From Planctomycetia bacterium (GTDB lineage: Bacteria; Planctomycetota; Phycisphaerae; Phycisphaerales; SM1A02), in NCBI GenBank assembly GCA_005799495.1, contig SYGP01000010.1, positions 1 through 64,000 of the forward strand: DNA of 64,000 bases, given 5' to 3'. Positions 7,012 to 15,382 of the stretch are shown here, piece by piece. A model generated the notes under the pieces. It searched no databases. It had not been told where the DNA came from and worked only from the letters and a program-made list of their open reading frames with translations. Position 1 is the first letter of the stretch, and each line of letters starts with the position of its first letter. The position numbers and the translations under genes are program-made.

Positions 7012-8559
7012 ATGCCTCGGGCCCACACCCGAAATCTCATCGTGTGTCTCGGTGACCAGCTCAACCGCGATTCTGCAGCGTTTGATGGGTTCGACGCATC
7101 CGTGGATTGCGTGTGGATGGCCGAGGTGATGGGCGAGAGCACGCATGTGCGTTCTTCGAAAGTGCGTACGACGCTCTTTCTGAGTGCGATGCGGCACTTC
7201 CGCTTGGCGCGGGAGAAGGAGGGATTCTCTGTCGACTACCGAATGCTCGATGCAGATGACGGCAGCCTTGATCTGGAATCAGCCTTGGCGCGTTCCATCG
7301 CGCGCCTGAAGCCGGCGCGGATACGCGTTGTACAGCCTGGCGAATGGCGCGTACAGGTGATGCTGGAACGCGCTGCCAAGAGCGCTGGCGTGGCGATCGA
7401 TGTACTCCCTGATCGTCATTTCCTCTGCTGCGTCGACGAGTTCCGCGCGCATGCGGCGGGGCGCAAACAACTCCGTATGGAGTACTTCTACCGCGAGCAG
7501 CGACGCAAGCACGGTGTGCTGCTCGACCGTTTGGGAGGCCCCGAGGGCGGCGAGTGGAACTTGGATCATGAGAACCGAGAGTCCTTTGCTGCCACGGGGC
7601 CGGAAGGAGTTCGCAAGCCGAGGGCGTTCAAGCCGGATGCAACGACTCGCGAAGTGATTGGCACGGTCGAGCGAATGCTGCACGGTCATCCAGGTGATCT
7701 GGAAGGCTTCGACTGGGCCGTCACGCCCGCACAGGCAGAGGATGCACTCGACGACTTCATCGAGCATCGGCTTGCGCACTTTGGTCGATGGGAAGATGCG
7801 ATGTGGACGGATGAGCCCGTGCTCTTTCACTCGCGCCTGTCGGCGGCAATGAACCTGAAGCTGCTGAATCCGCGCCGCGTGATCGAGCGTGCGGAAAAGG
7901 CGTATCGAAGCAAGGCGGTACCACTTGCCAGCGCGGAGGGGTTCATCCGACAGGTCCTTGGGTGGCGTGAGTATGTGCGCGGCATCTACTGGCTGCATAT
8001 GCCCGACTATGCGGAGCGAAATGCGCTGAAAGCTGATCAGCCGCTGCCGGCGTTCTACTGGACGGGCGAGACGGAAATGCGATGTCTTCATGCCGCGCTG
8101 ACGCAGACGCTCGAGTCGGGCTACGCACATCACATCCAGCGCCTCATGGTGACGGGGCTGTATGCATTGTTGCTTGGCGTCCGCCCGCAGGAAGTCCACG
8201 AGTGGTATCTCGGTGTGTACTGCGATGCAGTGGAGTGGGTTGAACTTCCCAACACGCTCGGCATGTCGCAGTACGGCGATGGTGGCGTGATGGCCTCCAA
8301 GCCCTATGCAGCGACGGGCAAGTACATCAGTCGCATGAGCAATTACTGCAAGGGTTGCCGATTCGATCCCGCAAAGTCCGAAGGTGATGATGCGTGCCCA
8401 TTCACGACGCTGTACTGGGACTTCCTGCTGCGACACAAGAAGCAACTTGGCGGCAATCCTCGGATGGCGCTGCAACTGAAGAACGCCGAGCGGCTGACCG
8501 AAGTCACCGTGCGCGGGGTGCGCGCGCGGGCGCGTGCCATCCGCGAGGGACGGATGTAG
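7012..8559 (+). CDS. Iron-sulfur bacterial cryptochrome/photolyase (CryPro / FeS-BCP type)
   Basis: 515 residues, the usual length for prokaryotic (6-4) photolyases of the FeS-BCP group. The N-terminal Rossmann-like domain (L-I-V-C-L-G-D-Q-L-N) is the antenna part; the C-terminal helical half binds FAD. Four cysteines fit the 4Fe-4S cluster: one in E-M-R-C-L-H near 363, and C-K-G-C near 445 with a fourth in D-D-A-C-P-F near 461. Characterised members repair (6-4) photoproducts with light or act as photoreceptors (PhrB, CryB). Genes for lumazine or FAD chromophores are not nearby. The open frame extends upstream into the permease gene, but the -10 seven bases before 7012 fixes the start. Confidence 0.9.
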   Translation: MPRAHTRNLIVCLGDQLNRDSAAFDGFDASVDCVWMAEVMGESTHVRSSKVRTTLFLSAMRHFRLAREKEGFSVDYRMLDADDGSLDLESALARSIARLKPARIRVVQPGEWRVQVMLERAAKSAGVAIDVLPDRHFLCCVDEFRAHAAGRKQLRMEYFYREQRRKHGVLLDRLGGPEGGEWNLDHENRESFAATGPEGVRKPRAFKPDATTREVIGTVERMLHGHPGDLEGFDWAVTPAQAEDALDDFIEHRLAHFGRWEDAMWTDEPVLFHSRLSAAMNLKLLNPRRVIERAEKAYRSKAVPLASAEGFIRQVLGWREYVRGIYWLHMPDYAERNALKADQPLPAFYWTGETEMRCLHAALTQTLESGYAHHIQRLMVTGLYALLLGVRPQEVHEWYLGVYCDAVEWVELPNTLGMSQYGDGGVMASKPYAATGKYISRMSNYCKGCRFDPAKSEGDDACPFTTLYWDFLLRHKKQLGGNPRMALQLKNAERLTEVTVRGVRARARAIREGRM

Positions 8560-8562
8560 CCT
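8557..8562 (+). promoter_or_regulatory. -10 element TAGCCT formed partly by the photolyase stop codon
   Basis: TAGCCT includes the TAG stop of the photolyase gene. It is followed by a short leader containing a strong AGGAGG (8571-8576) before the ATG at 8582, so this gene is not leaderless. Confidence 0.4.
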
Positions 8563-8581
8563 TCGCCGACAGGAGGCCACC

Positions 8582-8788
8582 ATGGCAAACGGCGGTCAGG
8601 GGTCAACGGGAAATGTCATCGCGGCAGTCTGCAGTTTCTTCATTCCAGGCCTTGGGCAACTCGTCCAAGGACGGCTGCTGCTGGCCGTGATCATGTTCAT
8701 CGCTGCAACCCTGCTGTGGCTCATCTTCCTTGGCTGGATCATCCACCTCTGGTCGATTCTGGACGCGGCGCTGTGGAAGCCGCGATGA
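8582..8788 (+). CDS. Small two-helix membrane protein of the PGLGQ type
   Basis: 68 residues. After a short polar start, the motif F-F-I-P-G-L-G-Q-L-V-Q-G-R leads into two closely spaced hydrophobic segments (L-L-L-A-V-I-M-F-I-A-A-T-L-L-W and L-I-F-L-G-W-I-I-H-L-W). Proteins with P-G-L-G-Q followed by two helices are common uncharacterised inner-membrane proteins related in look to TM2-domain proteins. A textbook Shine-Dalgarno AGGAGG six bases upstream fixes the start, in contrast to most genes here. Function unknown. Confidence 0.8.
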   Translation: MANGGQGSTGNVIAAVCSFFIPGLGQLVQGRLLLAVIMFIAATLLWLIFLGWIIHLWSILDAALWKPR

Positions 8789-8797
8789 GGTGAGTCC

Positions 8798-8827
8798 GGA
8801 CGCGAGCGCTCAAGCGGCTCCGCGTCC
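8798..8827. terminator. Hairpin between convergent genes
   Basis: GGACGCGAGC (8798-8807) pairs with GCTCCGCGTCC (8817-8827) apart from one bulged base. It sits between the converging ends of the small membrane protein and icd and could stop transcription from both sides. There is no clear T-run on either strand. Confidence 0.4.
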
Positions 8828-8850
8828 CGGGTGGGTTGACCTCAAGATGC

Positions 8851-11097
8851 TCATGCCGTTGCCATCGCGTTGTCGACGATCGCATTGAAGATGGCGCTCG
8901 GTCGCATGGCAGAGGCAGCTTTCGTCGGATCGGGTCGGTAGTAACCGCCGACATCCACTGCGCGACCTTGGACACCGTTCAATTCTCCAACGATCGCGTG
9001 TTCATGCAGGCTCAGCTCAGTGGCCATGGGGGCAAAGCGTGCGGCGATCTCGCTGTCCGACTTCTGTCGCGCCAATTCCTGTGCCCAGTAGAGCGCGAGG
9101 TAGAAGTGGCTGCCGCGGTGGTCGAGTTCGCCGACTCGGCGCGCGGGCCCTCGATTGTTCTGCAGGTAGGTGCTGGTCGCCGCGTCGAGCGCGTCGGCAA
9201 GCACCTTCGCCTTGGCGTTGCCCGTTCGCTGCGCCAAGTGCTCAAGTGATGCTTGGAGGGCCAAGAACTCGCCGAGCGAATCCCATCGCAGCGAGTTCTC
9301 CTTGTTGAACTGCTGAACATGCTTCGGCGCAGATCCTCCCGCGCCCGTCTCGAACAGACCGCCGCCGTTCATCAGCGGAACGACGGAGAGCATCTTGGCG
9401 CTAGTGCCCAGTTCGAGAATGGGAAAGAGATCCGTGAGGTAATCGCGGAGCACATTTCCCGTGACGGAGATGGTGTCGAGCCCGCGGTTGATGCGCTCCA
9501 GTGAGTATCGGCATGCCTCCGCAGGGGGGAGGATTCGCCAGTCGAGCCCAGCGAGTTCTCCCTTTGCTTCATGCCGCGCGAGTGCGGCTCGGACTTTCAC
9601 GAGCACCTGGCGGTCATGAGGACGCGATTCATCGAGCCAAAACACGGCGGGTGTGTTGCTCAGCGTCATCCGCTGCACGGCGAGCCTTACCCAGTCGACG
9701 ATGGCAGCATCCTTGGTCTGGCAGGCGCGCCAGATGTCTCCCGCCTCCACCGCGTGCTCCATCAGGACACGACCAGCCGCATCGACCACCCGAACCGTGC
9801 CCGATGCTCCGATCTCGAACGTCTTGTCGTGCGATCCATACTCCTCGGCTTGCTGCGCCATCAGTCCGACATTGGGAACGCTTCCCATCGTTCGCGGATC
9901 GAATGCGCCGTGCGTCCTGCAAAAGTCGATCGTCGCCTGATAGACACCTGCGTAGGTCCGATCGGGGATGCAAGCCTTGGTCTCCTGCGTGACGCCTTTC
10001 GCATTCCACATCGCGCCACCTTCCCGGATCATGGCGGGCATCGACGCATCGATGATCACATCGCTAGGCACATGCAGGTTGGTGATGCCACGAGTGGAGT
10101 CAACCATGGCGATGGCTGGGCCGTTCTGCAGCGCTTCGGTGATGGCCGTGCGGATCAGGTCGCGCTGTGCCGTCGGGAGTGCATCGATCCTCACAAGCAT
10201 GTCCGCAATTCCGTTGCGCGGATTGGCACCTGCCTGTTGCAGAGCAGCCTCGTGCACCGTGAACACGGCACCGAGTGCCGCGCGAACTGCGGAGCCAAAA
10301 ATGATCGGATCCGACACCTTCATCATCGTTGCCTTCAGGTGCACCGACAGCAGCAGCCCATCGCGCTTGGCAGCAGCGAGCGACTCGTTCCAGTAGGCCT
10401 GCAGGGCGCGTGCACTGAGGAATGTCGCATCGAGAATCTCGCCCGCCGTCAGGGCGATGCCATCGCGCAGGACGCGAACGGCGCCATCGGCGCTGACATG
10501 CTCGATGCGAATCGTGGTGGATGCATCGACGGTCATCGACCGCTCGTTGCCAAGGAAGTCCCCGTGCTGCATGGACGCCACATGCGTGCGACAGTCCGTT
10601 GCCCACGCACCCATCTTGTGCGGGGATGATCTGGCGAACGCCTTCACCGAGTTGGTGGCGCGCCGATCGGAATTACCCTGTCGAATCACGGGGTTGACGG
10701 CGCTTCCCTTGACTTTGTCGTACCGAGCATTGCTCGCTCGCTGCGCATCGGTCGTTGGATTCTCGCAGTAGTCGGGAACAGCAAATCCCTGACCTTGGAG
10801 TTCCGCGATCGCCGCCTTGAGTTGAGGCATCGATGCGCTGATGTTCGGCAGTTTGATGATGTTTGCCTCTGGCTTGAGGCACAGCCTGCCAAGTTCGGCG
10901 AGCGCATCTGGCACTCGCTGACGCGGCTCCAAACACTCCGGGAACGCCGCGAGGATCCGCGCCGCCAGCGAGATGTCCGAAACTTCCACACGGATACCAG
11001 CCGCATCGGTCATGGCACGAATGATCGGCAGAAGTGAATGCGTAGCCAGTGCGGGTGCCTCATCGGTCAGCGTGTAAATGATCGTGGGTTCGGACAT
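8851..11097 (-). CDS. icd: Isocitrate dehydrogenase (NADP+), monomeric type
   Basis: 748 residues, the size of monomeric NADP-dependent isocitrate dehydrogenases. It oxidatively decarboxylates isocitrate to 2-oxoglutarate in the TCA cycle. Recognisable blocks are [14 protein letters not shown] near 5, N-I-S-A-S-M-P-Q-L near 90, [12 protein letters not shown] near 345, [13 protein letters not shown] near 405, and [10 protein letters not shown] near 720. The ATG at 11097 has a GAGG-type ribosome site a few bases upstream. The longer open frame to 11256 is rejected because it would add 53 residues that look random. Single gene, probably its own transcript. Confidence 0.95.
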   Translation of the reverse strand: MSEPTIIYTLTDEAPALATHSLLPIIRAMTDAAGIRVEVSDISLAARILAAFPECLEPRQRVPDALAELGRLCLKPEANIIKLPNISASMPQLKAAIAELQGQGFAVPDYCENPTTDAQRASNARYDKVKGSAVNPVIRQGNSDRRATNSVKAFARSSPHKMGAWATDCRTHVASMQHGDFLGNERSMTVDASTTIRIEHVSADGAVRVLRDGIALTAGEILDATFLSARALQAYWNESLAAAKRDGLLLSVHLKATMMKVSDPIIFGSAVRAALGAVFTVHEAALQQAGANPRNGIADMLVRIDALPTAQRDLIRTAITEALQNGPAIAMVDSTRGITNLHVPSDVIIDASMPAMIREGGAMWNAKGVTQETKACIPDRTYAGVYQATIDFCRTHGAFDPRTMGSVPNVGLMAQQAEEYGSHDKTFEIGASGTVRVVDAAGRVLMEHAVEAGDIWRACQTKDAAIVDWVRLAVQRMTLSNTPAVFWLDESRPHDRQVLVKVRAALARHEAKGELAGLDWRILPPAEACRYSLERINRGLDTISVTGNVLRDYLTDLFPILELGTSAKMLSVVPLMNGGGLFETGAGGSAPKHVQQFNKENSLRWDSLGEFLALQASLEHLAQRTGNAKAKVLADALDAATSTYLQNNRGPARRVGELDHRGSHFYLALYWAQELARQKSDSEIAARFAPMATELSLHEHAIVGELNGVQGRAVDVGGYYRPDPTKAASAMRPSAIFNAIVDNAMATA

Positions 11098-11194
11098 CAG
11101 GACCTCGGGAGGGGAAGGCGTCAAAAAGCCGTTGGAGTGTAGACGATCAGTGGACGCTGGCATGGGGGATCGGACGATGTACCCTCGAATGCCG

Positions 11195-11878
11195 ATGCGG
11201 CTCTCGCTCGTCTCCCTCCGCTGGCTACGCAACCGAACCACGCCGCTCCTCGTCACGCTGATCGCGCTCTTCGCCGTCCATCCGGTCTTTGTTTCAAAGG
11301 ATGGAGGCGAAACGCCAATGTTCCCACTGCTGCTCGATCTGACTCCGCTGCTTGGAATCCTCTGTGTGGGATCCCGGCGGCAAGGCTTGGTTCTCGTCGC
11401 TTGGGCCGCCGGTCTGTTGGTTGGCGCCGTTGGGCTCTACTCCACTGACGAGGTGAGGATCGTGCAAAGTCCCCTGATGTTCGGATTCATGGGCTACTAC
11501 GCCACGGCCATCGGCATGCTGGCGTTTCAGCTGTCACGCGGAAAGGCACTTCTCGATGATCGAGTGATCGGCGGACTCGCGATCTATCTGCTGACGATCG
11601 TGCTGTTTGCAACGGCGCACCATCATCTCGCAGCCGTGGATCCTTCCAACTACCTCGTCCACGGCGTTCCCACCCGACTGCGCTGGAACGACTCCCTGTA
11701 CTTTTCCACCGTCACGATGACCACCATCGGATTTGGCGACATCGTTCCATCAGGAAAGTGGGCGCGCGCCGTCACCATGGTGGAGGCGATCACGGGGGTC
11801 GTTCTGCTCGTGCTCTTCATCGGGCGGCTCGCGCTTCTGCCACGGTCTGGATCGACTCATGCCTCTGGTCATGCGTGA
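11195..11878 (+). CDS. Two-TM potassium-type ion channel
   Basis: About 227 residues. Several hydrophobic segments are followed by a pore loop with selectivity filter T-T-I-G-F-G-D-I near residue 182 and a final helix, the arrangement of bacterial K+ channels (Ion_trans_2). There is no RCK/TrkA-N domain after the last helix. The N-terminal ~130 residues hold about four more hydrophobic stretches, so it resembles six-TM channels without a recognisable voltage sensor. The start is unsure: ATGs at 11162, 11177, 11189 and 11195 are in frame. TACCCT (11180-11185) nine bases before 11195 favours the last. Its end overlaps the next convergent gene by ten bases. Confidence 0.8.
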   Translation: MRLSLVSLRWLRNRTTPLLVTLIALFAVHPVFVSKDGGETPMFPLLLDLTPLLGILCVGSRRQGLVLVAWAAGLLVGAVGLYSTDEVRIVQSPLMFGFMGYYATAIGMLAFQLSRGKALLDDRVIGGLAIYLLTIVLFATAHHHLAAVDPSNYLVHGVPTRLRWNDSLYFSTVTMTTIGFGDIVPSGKWARAVTMVEAITGVVLLVLFIGRLALLPRSGSTHASGHA

Positions 11879-12744
11879 TGTGCGCGAGCCGTGCTCACGC
11901 GAGTGCGCCAGCGAAGGAGCACAGTCGCAGGCGCGTGAACAATGAGCACGGATCCGAGCCAGGCGAGCACCACGGATGATGTCGCGTCGAGGCGTGGAAG
12001 GAGGGTTGCTGCGAGGCACGCAAACACGGCAACGCTCGTGGATCCGAGCATCATGGGTGCTGCAGCCCCGCGCGGCACGGATGCGCCCTGCGCGAGCCAA
12101 GTGCCAACCATCACAGTCGTAAAGATGACGGGGAACACACTGACAAGTCCACTAGCAATCGGCACATCCAGCCGCGCAAGAATGACCGCAGCGCCGATCG
12201 CGCCCGCTGCGGCCACGCCGCGCATCAGGAGCGTTCTCGGCGGGACGCTGCGAGTTCCGCGCGGTGCGTCGGTCGGTGTCCAGTTTGCAATCACGCCGAG
12301 CGTGGCGCACAAGAGCGTGGCGACGAGCGCGGCACCCTGCCAACCTGAGGAGCTCGGCTGCGCCAGTTCCCCGAACAGGACGAGGACCGTGGAGGCGGCA
12401 AGCCATGAGGCGAGCGCGATCGTCAGGGTGAACGCGAGCGGCGCTCGGGATCCGATGTGATGGGCGCAGATGAAGGGAGGCAGCAGCAGCCACAGCCCGA
12501 GGTAGCCGGCATTCAATGCAGTACCGATCGGGACAAGTGCCATCGCTGTTGCAAAGTCATCGGGACTCTCGCAGCGGGAATGCAGCGCAACAGCCGCCGG
12601 GATGATGGTTGTTGGAACGCTCGACACAAGGCCGCCGATCCTGCCGCCAAGCCGCTCCACGAGAACAGTCGCAGCGACCGCAACGCCGCCAGCAATGGCG
12701 GAGGGAACCGCTGCATCCATGATGAGTTCGCTCCACACGGTCAT
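11869..12744 (-). CDS. Polytopic membrane protein with two similar halves, unknown function
   Basis: 291 residues, about nine hydrophobic segments and little else. Two stretches look related: G-L-V-S-S-V-P-T-T-I-I-P near 40 and G-L-V-S-V-F-P-V-I-F-T-T near 210, each after a short glycine-rich run. This suggests an internally duplicated carrier-like fold. I do not recognise the family. No signal peptide or soluble domain is visible. It diverges from the SUMF1-type gene at 12794 and converges on the K+ channel. No -10 of the T-A-N-N-N-T type stands at the expected distance, so the start is less certain than its neighbours; an internal ATG at about 12720 (M-D-A-A-V-P-S) is possible. Confidence 0.65.
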   Translation of the reverse strand: MTVWSELIMDAAVPSAIAGGVAVAATVLVERLGGRIGGLVSSVPTTIIPAAVALHSRCESPDDFATAMALVPIGTALNAGYLGLWLLLPPFICAHHIGSRAPLAFTLTIALASWLAASTVLVLFGELAQPSSSGWQGAALVATLLCATLGVIANWTPTDAPRGTRSVPPRTLLMRGVAAAGAIGAAVILARLDVPIASGLVSVFPVIFTTVMVGTWLAQGASVPRGAAAPMMLGSTSVAVFACLAATLLPRLDATSSVVLAWLGSVLIVHAPATVLLRWRTRVSTARAHHA

Positions 12745-12757
12745 CTAGTACGGCGAG

Positions 12758-12787
12758 TTGTACGGGAACGGCATCGGCGCGTAGCCT
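12758..12787 (+). promoter_or_regulatory. Promoter TTGTAC-N18-TAGCCT, six bases before ATG
   Basis: TTGTAC (12758-12763) and TAGCCT (12782-12787) are 18 bases apart. The ATG at 12794 follows six bases after the -10, predicting a leaderless transcript. Confidence 0.55.
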
Positions 12788-12793
12788 GCAATC

Positions 12794-13846
12794 ATGCGGA
12801 ATGCATGGAGCATGGCGTGCTCGATCGCGGTGACTGCGGTGATGTTGGGCAGTGCTCTTGTGCCGCAAGGCGGCTCGGCTGCTGACGCGCCCCCCGAAAG
12901 CCCGAGCGCCCCCCAGTCAGCCCACTCGAACCGTGACCTGGTGCTGGAGTGGGCCGAGGTGATTGAGGAGCGACCGGATCCAAAGGTTGTCCTGTTGGCT
13001 GAATTGCGCTCTGCCATCCGTGAAACGGGGCTTCCCTGGATGGTTCGGGACAAGGCAAGCGGGATTGAGTTGTTGCTCGTTCCGCCCGGTCGGTTTGAAA
13101 TGGGACGGAGTCCGGATGATGAATCGCTCCGAGCCGACGAACTGCCGACGCACACGGTGCGCATCTCCAAGGCGTTCTATCTGGGTCGATGCGAGGTCAC
13201 CAAGTCGCAGTGGAAGCGGTTGATGGGCAGCGTGCCGGGCGCTGAGGACGATGTCCTGCAGCCAGAGTCGGTTGCGGCAGAGGCCAGCGCGCGTGCGCGT
13301 CGAGCGGGGTACACGCAAGAAGAGGCTGATGTGATCGGAAGGGCCGCGGCCGACAGGGCAACGAAGGAGCGGGACTACCCCGTTGGGCATGTGTCGTGGG
13401 CTGACTGTGAGGCGTTTTGCTCAAAGTCAGGTCTTCGACTTCCGACCGAGGCGGAGTGGGAGTACGCCTGTCGAGCGGGCAAGCGGGAGGTGGTCCACGA
13501 CTCCATCGAAGAACTCGATGAGGTTGCATGGCACGGATTCAACAGCAAGCAGCGTGCACATGCCGTCGGGCTGAAAGCGGCAAACGAGTTGGGCTTTCAC
13601 GACATGTACGGCAACATGCGGGAGTGGGTCGCCGATTGGTACGGCGCCTATTCGCCTGAGTCCCAGTCCGATCCGAAAGGACCGGAGTCGGGGATGGGCA
13701 AGGTGCTTCGTGGCGGCAGCTGGAGTTGGATGATGCCCGCTACGAACGAGCACTCGAGCTACCGCCCCTCACAGCGGAGTGTCAGTCAGGTCGACTACAG
13801 CGACGATTCGATTGGTTTTCGAGTCGCCCGAACAGTCGATGAATGA
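12794..13846 (+). CDS. Secreted SUMF1-type (formylglycine-generating-enzyme-like) protein without catalytic cysteines
   Basis: 350 residues with an N-terminal signal peptide (hydrophobic run near 8-25, A-A-D-A cleavage region). The SUMF1/FGE-sulfatase fold covers about 90-345: L-L-L-V-P-P-G-R-F-E-M-G near 95, K-A-F-Y-L-G-R-C-E-V-T near 125, L-R-L-P-T-E-A-E-W-E-Y-A near 215, D-M-Y-G-N-M-R-E-W-V near 270, V-L-R-G-G-S-W near 305 and G-F-R-V-A-R at the end. True formylglycine-generating enzymes have a cysteine pair in the segment before the terminal motif; here that stretch has none, so sulfatase maturation is unlikely. An insertion of about 35 mostly charged residues (155-195) interrupts the fold after K-R-L-M-G. 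Probably a binding or other enzymatic relative. Confidence 0.8.
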   Translation: MRNAWSMACSIAVTAVMLGSALVPQGGSAADAPPESPSAPQSAHSNRDLVLEWAEVIEERPDPKVVLLAELRSAIRETGLPWMVRDKASGIELLLVPPGRFEMGRSPDDESLRADELPTHTVRISKAFYLGRCEVTKSQWKRLMGSVPGAEDDVLQPESVAAEASARARRAGYTQEEADVIGRAAADRATKERDYPVGHVSWADCEAFCSKSGLRLPTEAEWEYACRAGKREVVHDSIEELDEVAWHGFNSKQRAHAVGLKAANELGFHDMYGNMREWVADWYGAYSPESQSDPKGPESGMGKVLRGGSWSWMMPATNEHSSYRPSQRSVSQVDYSDDSIGFRVARTVDE

Positions 13847-13870
13847 GCACGCATCGGCTGCATCCACTAT

Positions 13871-13900
13871 TTGCTGGCGCTTCAGGAATTCGTGTAGGCT
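13871..13900 (+). promoter_or_regulatory. Promoter-like TTGCTG-N18-TAGGCT in the gap
   Basis: TTGCTG (13871-13876) and TAGGCT (13895-13900) are separated by 18 bases. Transcription would begin near 13907, about 290 bases before the dockerin/SUMF1 gene. Confidence 0.4.
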
Positions 13901-13919
13901 GCGATGGGGCTCTTGGCCG

Positions 13920-13942
13920 GGGGTCAGGGGTCACAGGGGTCA
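13920..13942. repeat. Three GGGGTCA repeats
   Basis: GGGGTCA occurs at 13920-13926, 13927-13933 and 13936-13942. The last overlaps a small GGTC...GACC hairpin (13938-13952). It looks like part of a REP- or MITE-like repeat but no second copy is in the window. Confidence 0.4.
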
Positions 13943-13990
13943 GGCTTAGACCAAAGAAACCGCGCGATTTGCCTTGCTCGCGGTAAGAAT

Positions 13991-14013
13991 TGTCCCAAGA
14001 AGGGACAGTTTTT
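13991..14013 (+). terminator. Terminator-shaped hairpin TGTCCC-AAGAA-GGGACA then T-run
   Basis: A perfect six-base stem with a five-base loop is followed by GTTTTT. It is the clearest intrinsic-terminator shape on the plus strand. It may end transcription from the upstream SUMF1 gene, or act as an attenuator for the downstream one. Confidence 0.55.
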
Positions 14014-14195
14014 ACCCGGAGCAGCATTTCGATCGGTCATCGAGCGAAACGGCGGGACCTCGAAGGGCGCGGATCAGCCTGCGGCAGCAGAATGACCCAC
14101 ACGGATTCCCGCAGACCCTATTTTCTTTTCGCAAACTGCCGTGCTGCGTTGGACTGTTTCGGCAGGGCGGCTATTTGTTTTGTCCGAGGTCCAAA

Positions 14196-15299
14196 ATGCG
14201 AACGATCACCAATGAACAGAGGCATGCTGGTGCCCGGCGATTCGCAGCGCAGTGCGTGATGGTGGCAGTGATCCTGCCTGCCTTCGCCTCGGCGGCATCT
14301 GCGCAGTGCTCTGCAGACATCAACGGAGACGGGAACGTCGGCGGTGGCGATCTGGCGCTGGTTCTGTCTGCTTGGTCCACCGATGGACAGGGGCAGTTCG
14401 ACTCCGACATCAACAACGATGGCACGGTCAACGGATCCGACCTGACAGCGCTCCTTTCAGCATGGGGAACCTGCGGGCCGACCGTTCCTGCGTGGGCAAC
14501 GCTGCTTGAGGCGACCCCGAACCCTGCATCGGTTCACCAAGAAGCGACGCGGGCTTCGATTGCCGCCACGGGCTACGCCTGGCGCGTTCGTCACACTGCC
14601 ACGCAGATCGAGATGGTCTTGATCCCGCCTGGCACATTCGAAATGGGTTGCTCACCCACGCCTCAGACTGGTTGCTGGGCTGAGGAGTTTCCCGTTCACG
14701 AAGTCACGCTCACGCAACCGTTCTATCTCGGTCGCTACGAAGTGACGCAGGCTCAGTGGACCGCCGTGATGGGATCGAACCCGAGTTACTTTCAGGGCAG
14801 TTCGTATCCCGATGCAGCAAGCCGTCCTGTCGAGCGAATCAATTACATCGATGCGCGCGCGTTTGTCGATGCCGTGGGCATGCGACTGCCGACGGAGGCT
14901 GAGTGGGAGTACTCCTATCGAGCGGGAACGAGCACTGCGTTCCACAGCATGCCCGGATATCCCGACGGGACGGACGATGAGACGAAACTCCAACTCGTCG
15001 CCTGGATCGGCAGCAACTCCGGCATGCAGACGCGACCCATCGGATTGAAGCCAGGGAACGGCTTTGGCGTTCATGACATCGCGGGAAATGTGCTTGAGTG
15101 GACCAACGACTGGTACGGTGTCTATCCAAGTGAACCGCAGGTTGATCCCACGGGAGTTCCCACGGGAATCACGCGTGTTTTCCGCAGTGGCTGTTGGCAC
15201 CTCGCACCATGGTTGAGCCGCGTCTCCGTGCGTTTTGAAGATGAGCCTGAGGGGCTTCGGGTCAGTGACACAGGGCTCCGCGTCGCGAAGAACCCCTGA
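14196..15299 (+). CDS. Secreted protein: dockerin-like calcium repeats plus SUMF1-type domain
   Basis: 367 residues. A signal peptide ends at A-S-A-Q-C near 36. Residues 37-90 hold two copies of a D-I-N-x-D-G-x-V-x-x-x-D-L-x-x-x-L-S-A-W element, a calcium-binding dockerin/EF-hand-like repeat very common in Phycisphaerales exported proteins. A SUMF1 fold follows: M-V-L-I-P-P-G-T-F-E-M-G-C near 140, P-F-Y-L-G-R-Y-E-V-T near 175, R-L-P-T-E-A-E-W-E-Y near 230, D-I-A-G-N-V-L-E-W near 290. The catalytic cysteine pair of formylglycine-generating enzymes is not evident; one cysteine replaces G/S in R-S-G-C-W. A GAGG ribosome site lies just before the ATG. It is a paralogue of the gene at 12794 but only distantly similar. 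Confidence 0.8.
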   Translation: MRTITNEQRHAGARRFAAQCVMVAVILPAFASAASAQCSADINGDGNVGGGDLALVLSAWSTDGQGQFDSDINNDGTVNGSDLTALLSAWGTCGPTVPAWATLLEATPNPASVHQEATRASIAATGYAWRVRHTATQIEMVLIPPGTFEMGCSPTPQTGCWAEEFPVHEVTLTQPFYLGRYEVTQAQWTAVMGSNPSYFQGSSYPDAASRPVERINYIDARAFVDAVGMRLPTEAEWEYSYRAGTSTAFHSMPGYPDGTDDETKLQLVAWIGSNSGMQTRPIGLKPGNGFGVHDIAGNVLEWTNDWYGVYPSEPQVDPTGVPTGITRVFRSGCWHLAPWLSRVSVRFEDEPEGLRVSDTGLRVAKNP

Positions 15300-15382
15300 T
15301 ATCGCGCTGCGGCGGAAACGGGGCTTCGGCGTCGAGTGGTCCCTGACTTGTGCCTAGGATCGTTCGAGGAAGCAATCGGCCC

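Larger units (their letters stand above)
13847..14195. other. 349-base gap with promoter, GGGGTCA repeats and a hairpin-T-run
   Basis: No convincing gene. It contains, in order, a promoter-like pair (13871-13900), three copies of GGGGTCA (13920-13942), and a terminator-shaped hairpin with T-run (13991-14013). About 180 bases of unremarkable sequence then precede the ATG at 14196. A 63-codon open frame at 13904 has no protein-like features. Confidence 0.5.

Noticed and set aside
13904-14095. 63-codon open frame in the gap
   Set aside because: No domain or hydrophobic pattern, low-complexity start, -10 only three bases before its ATG.
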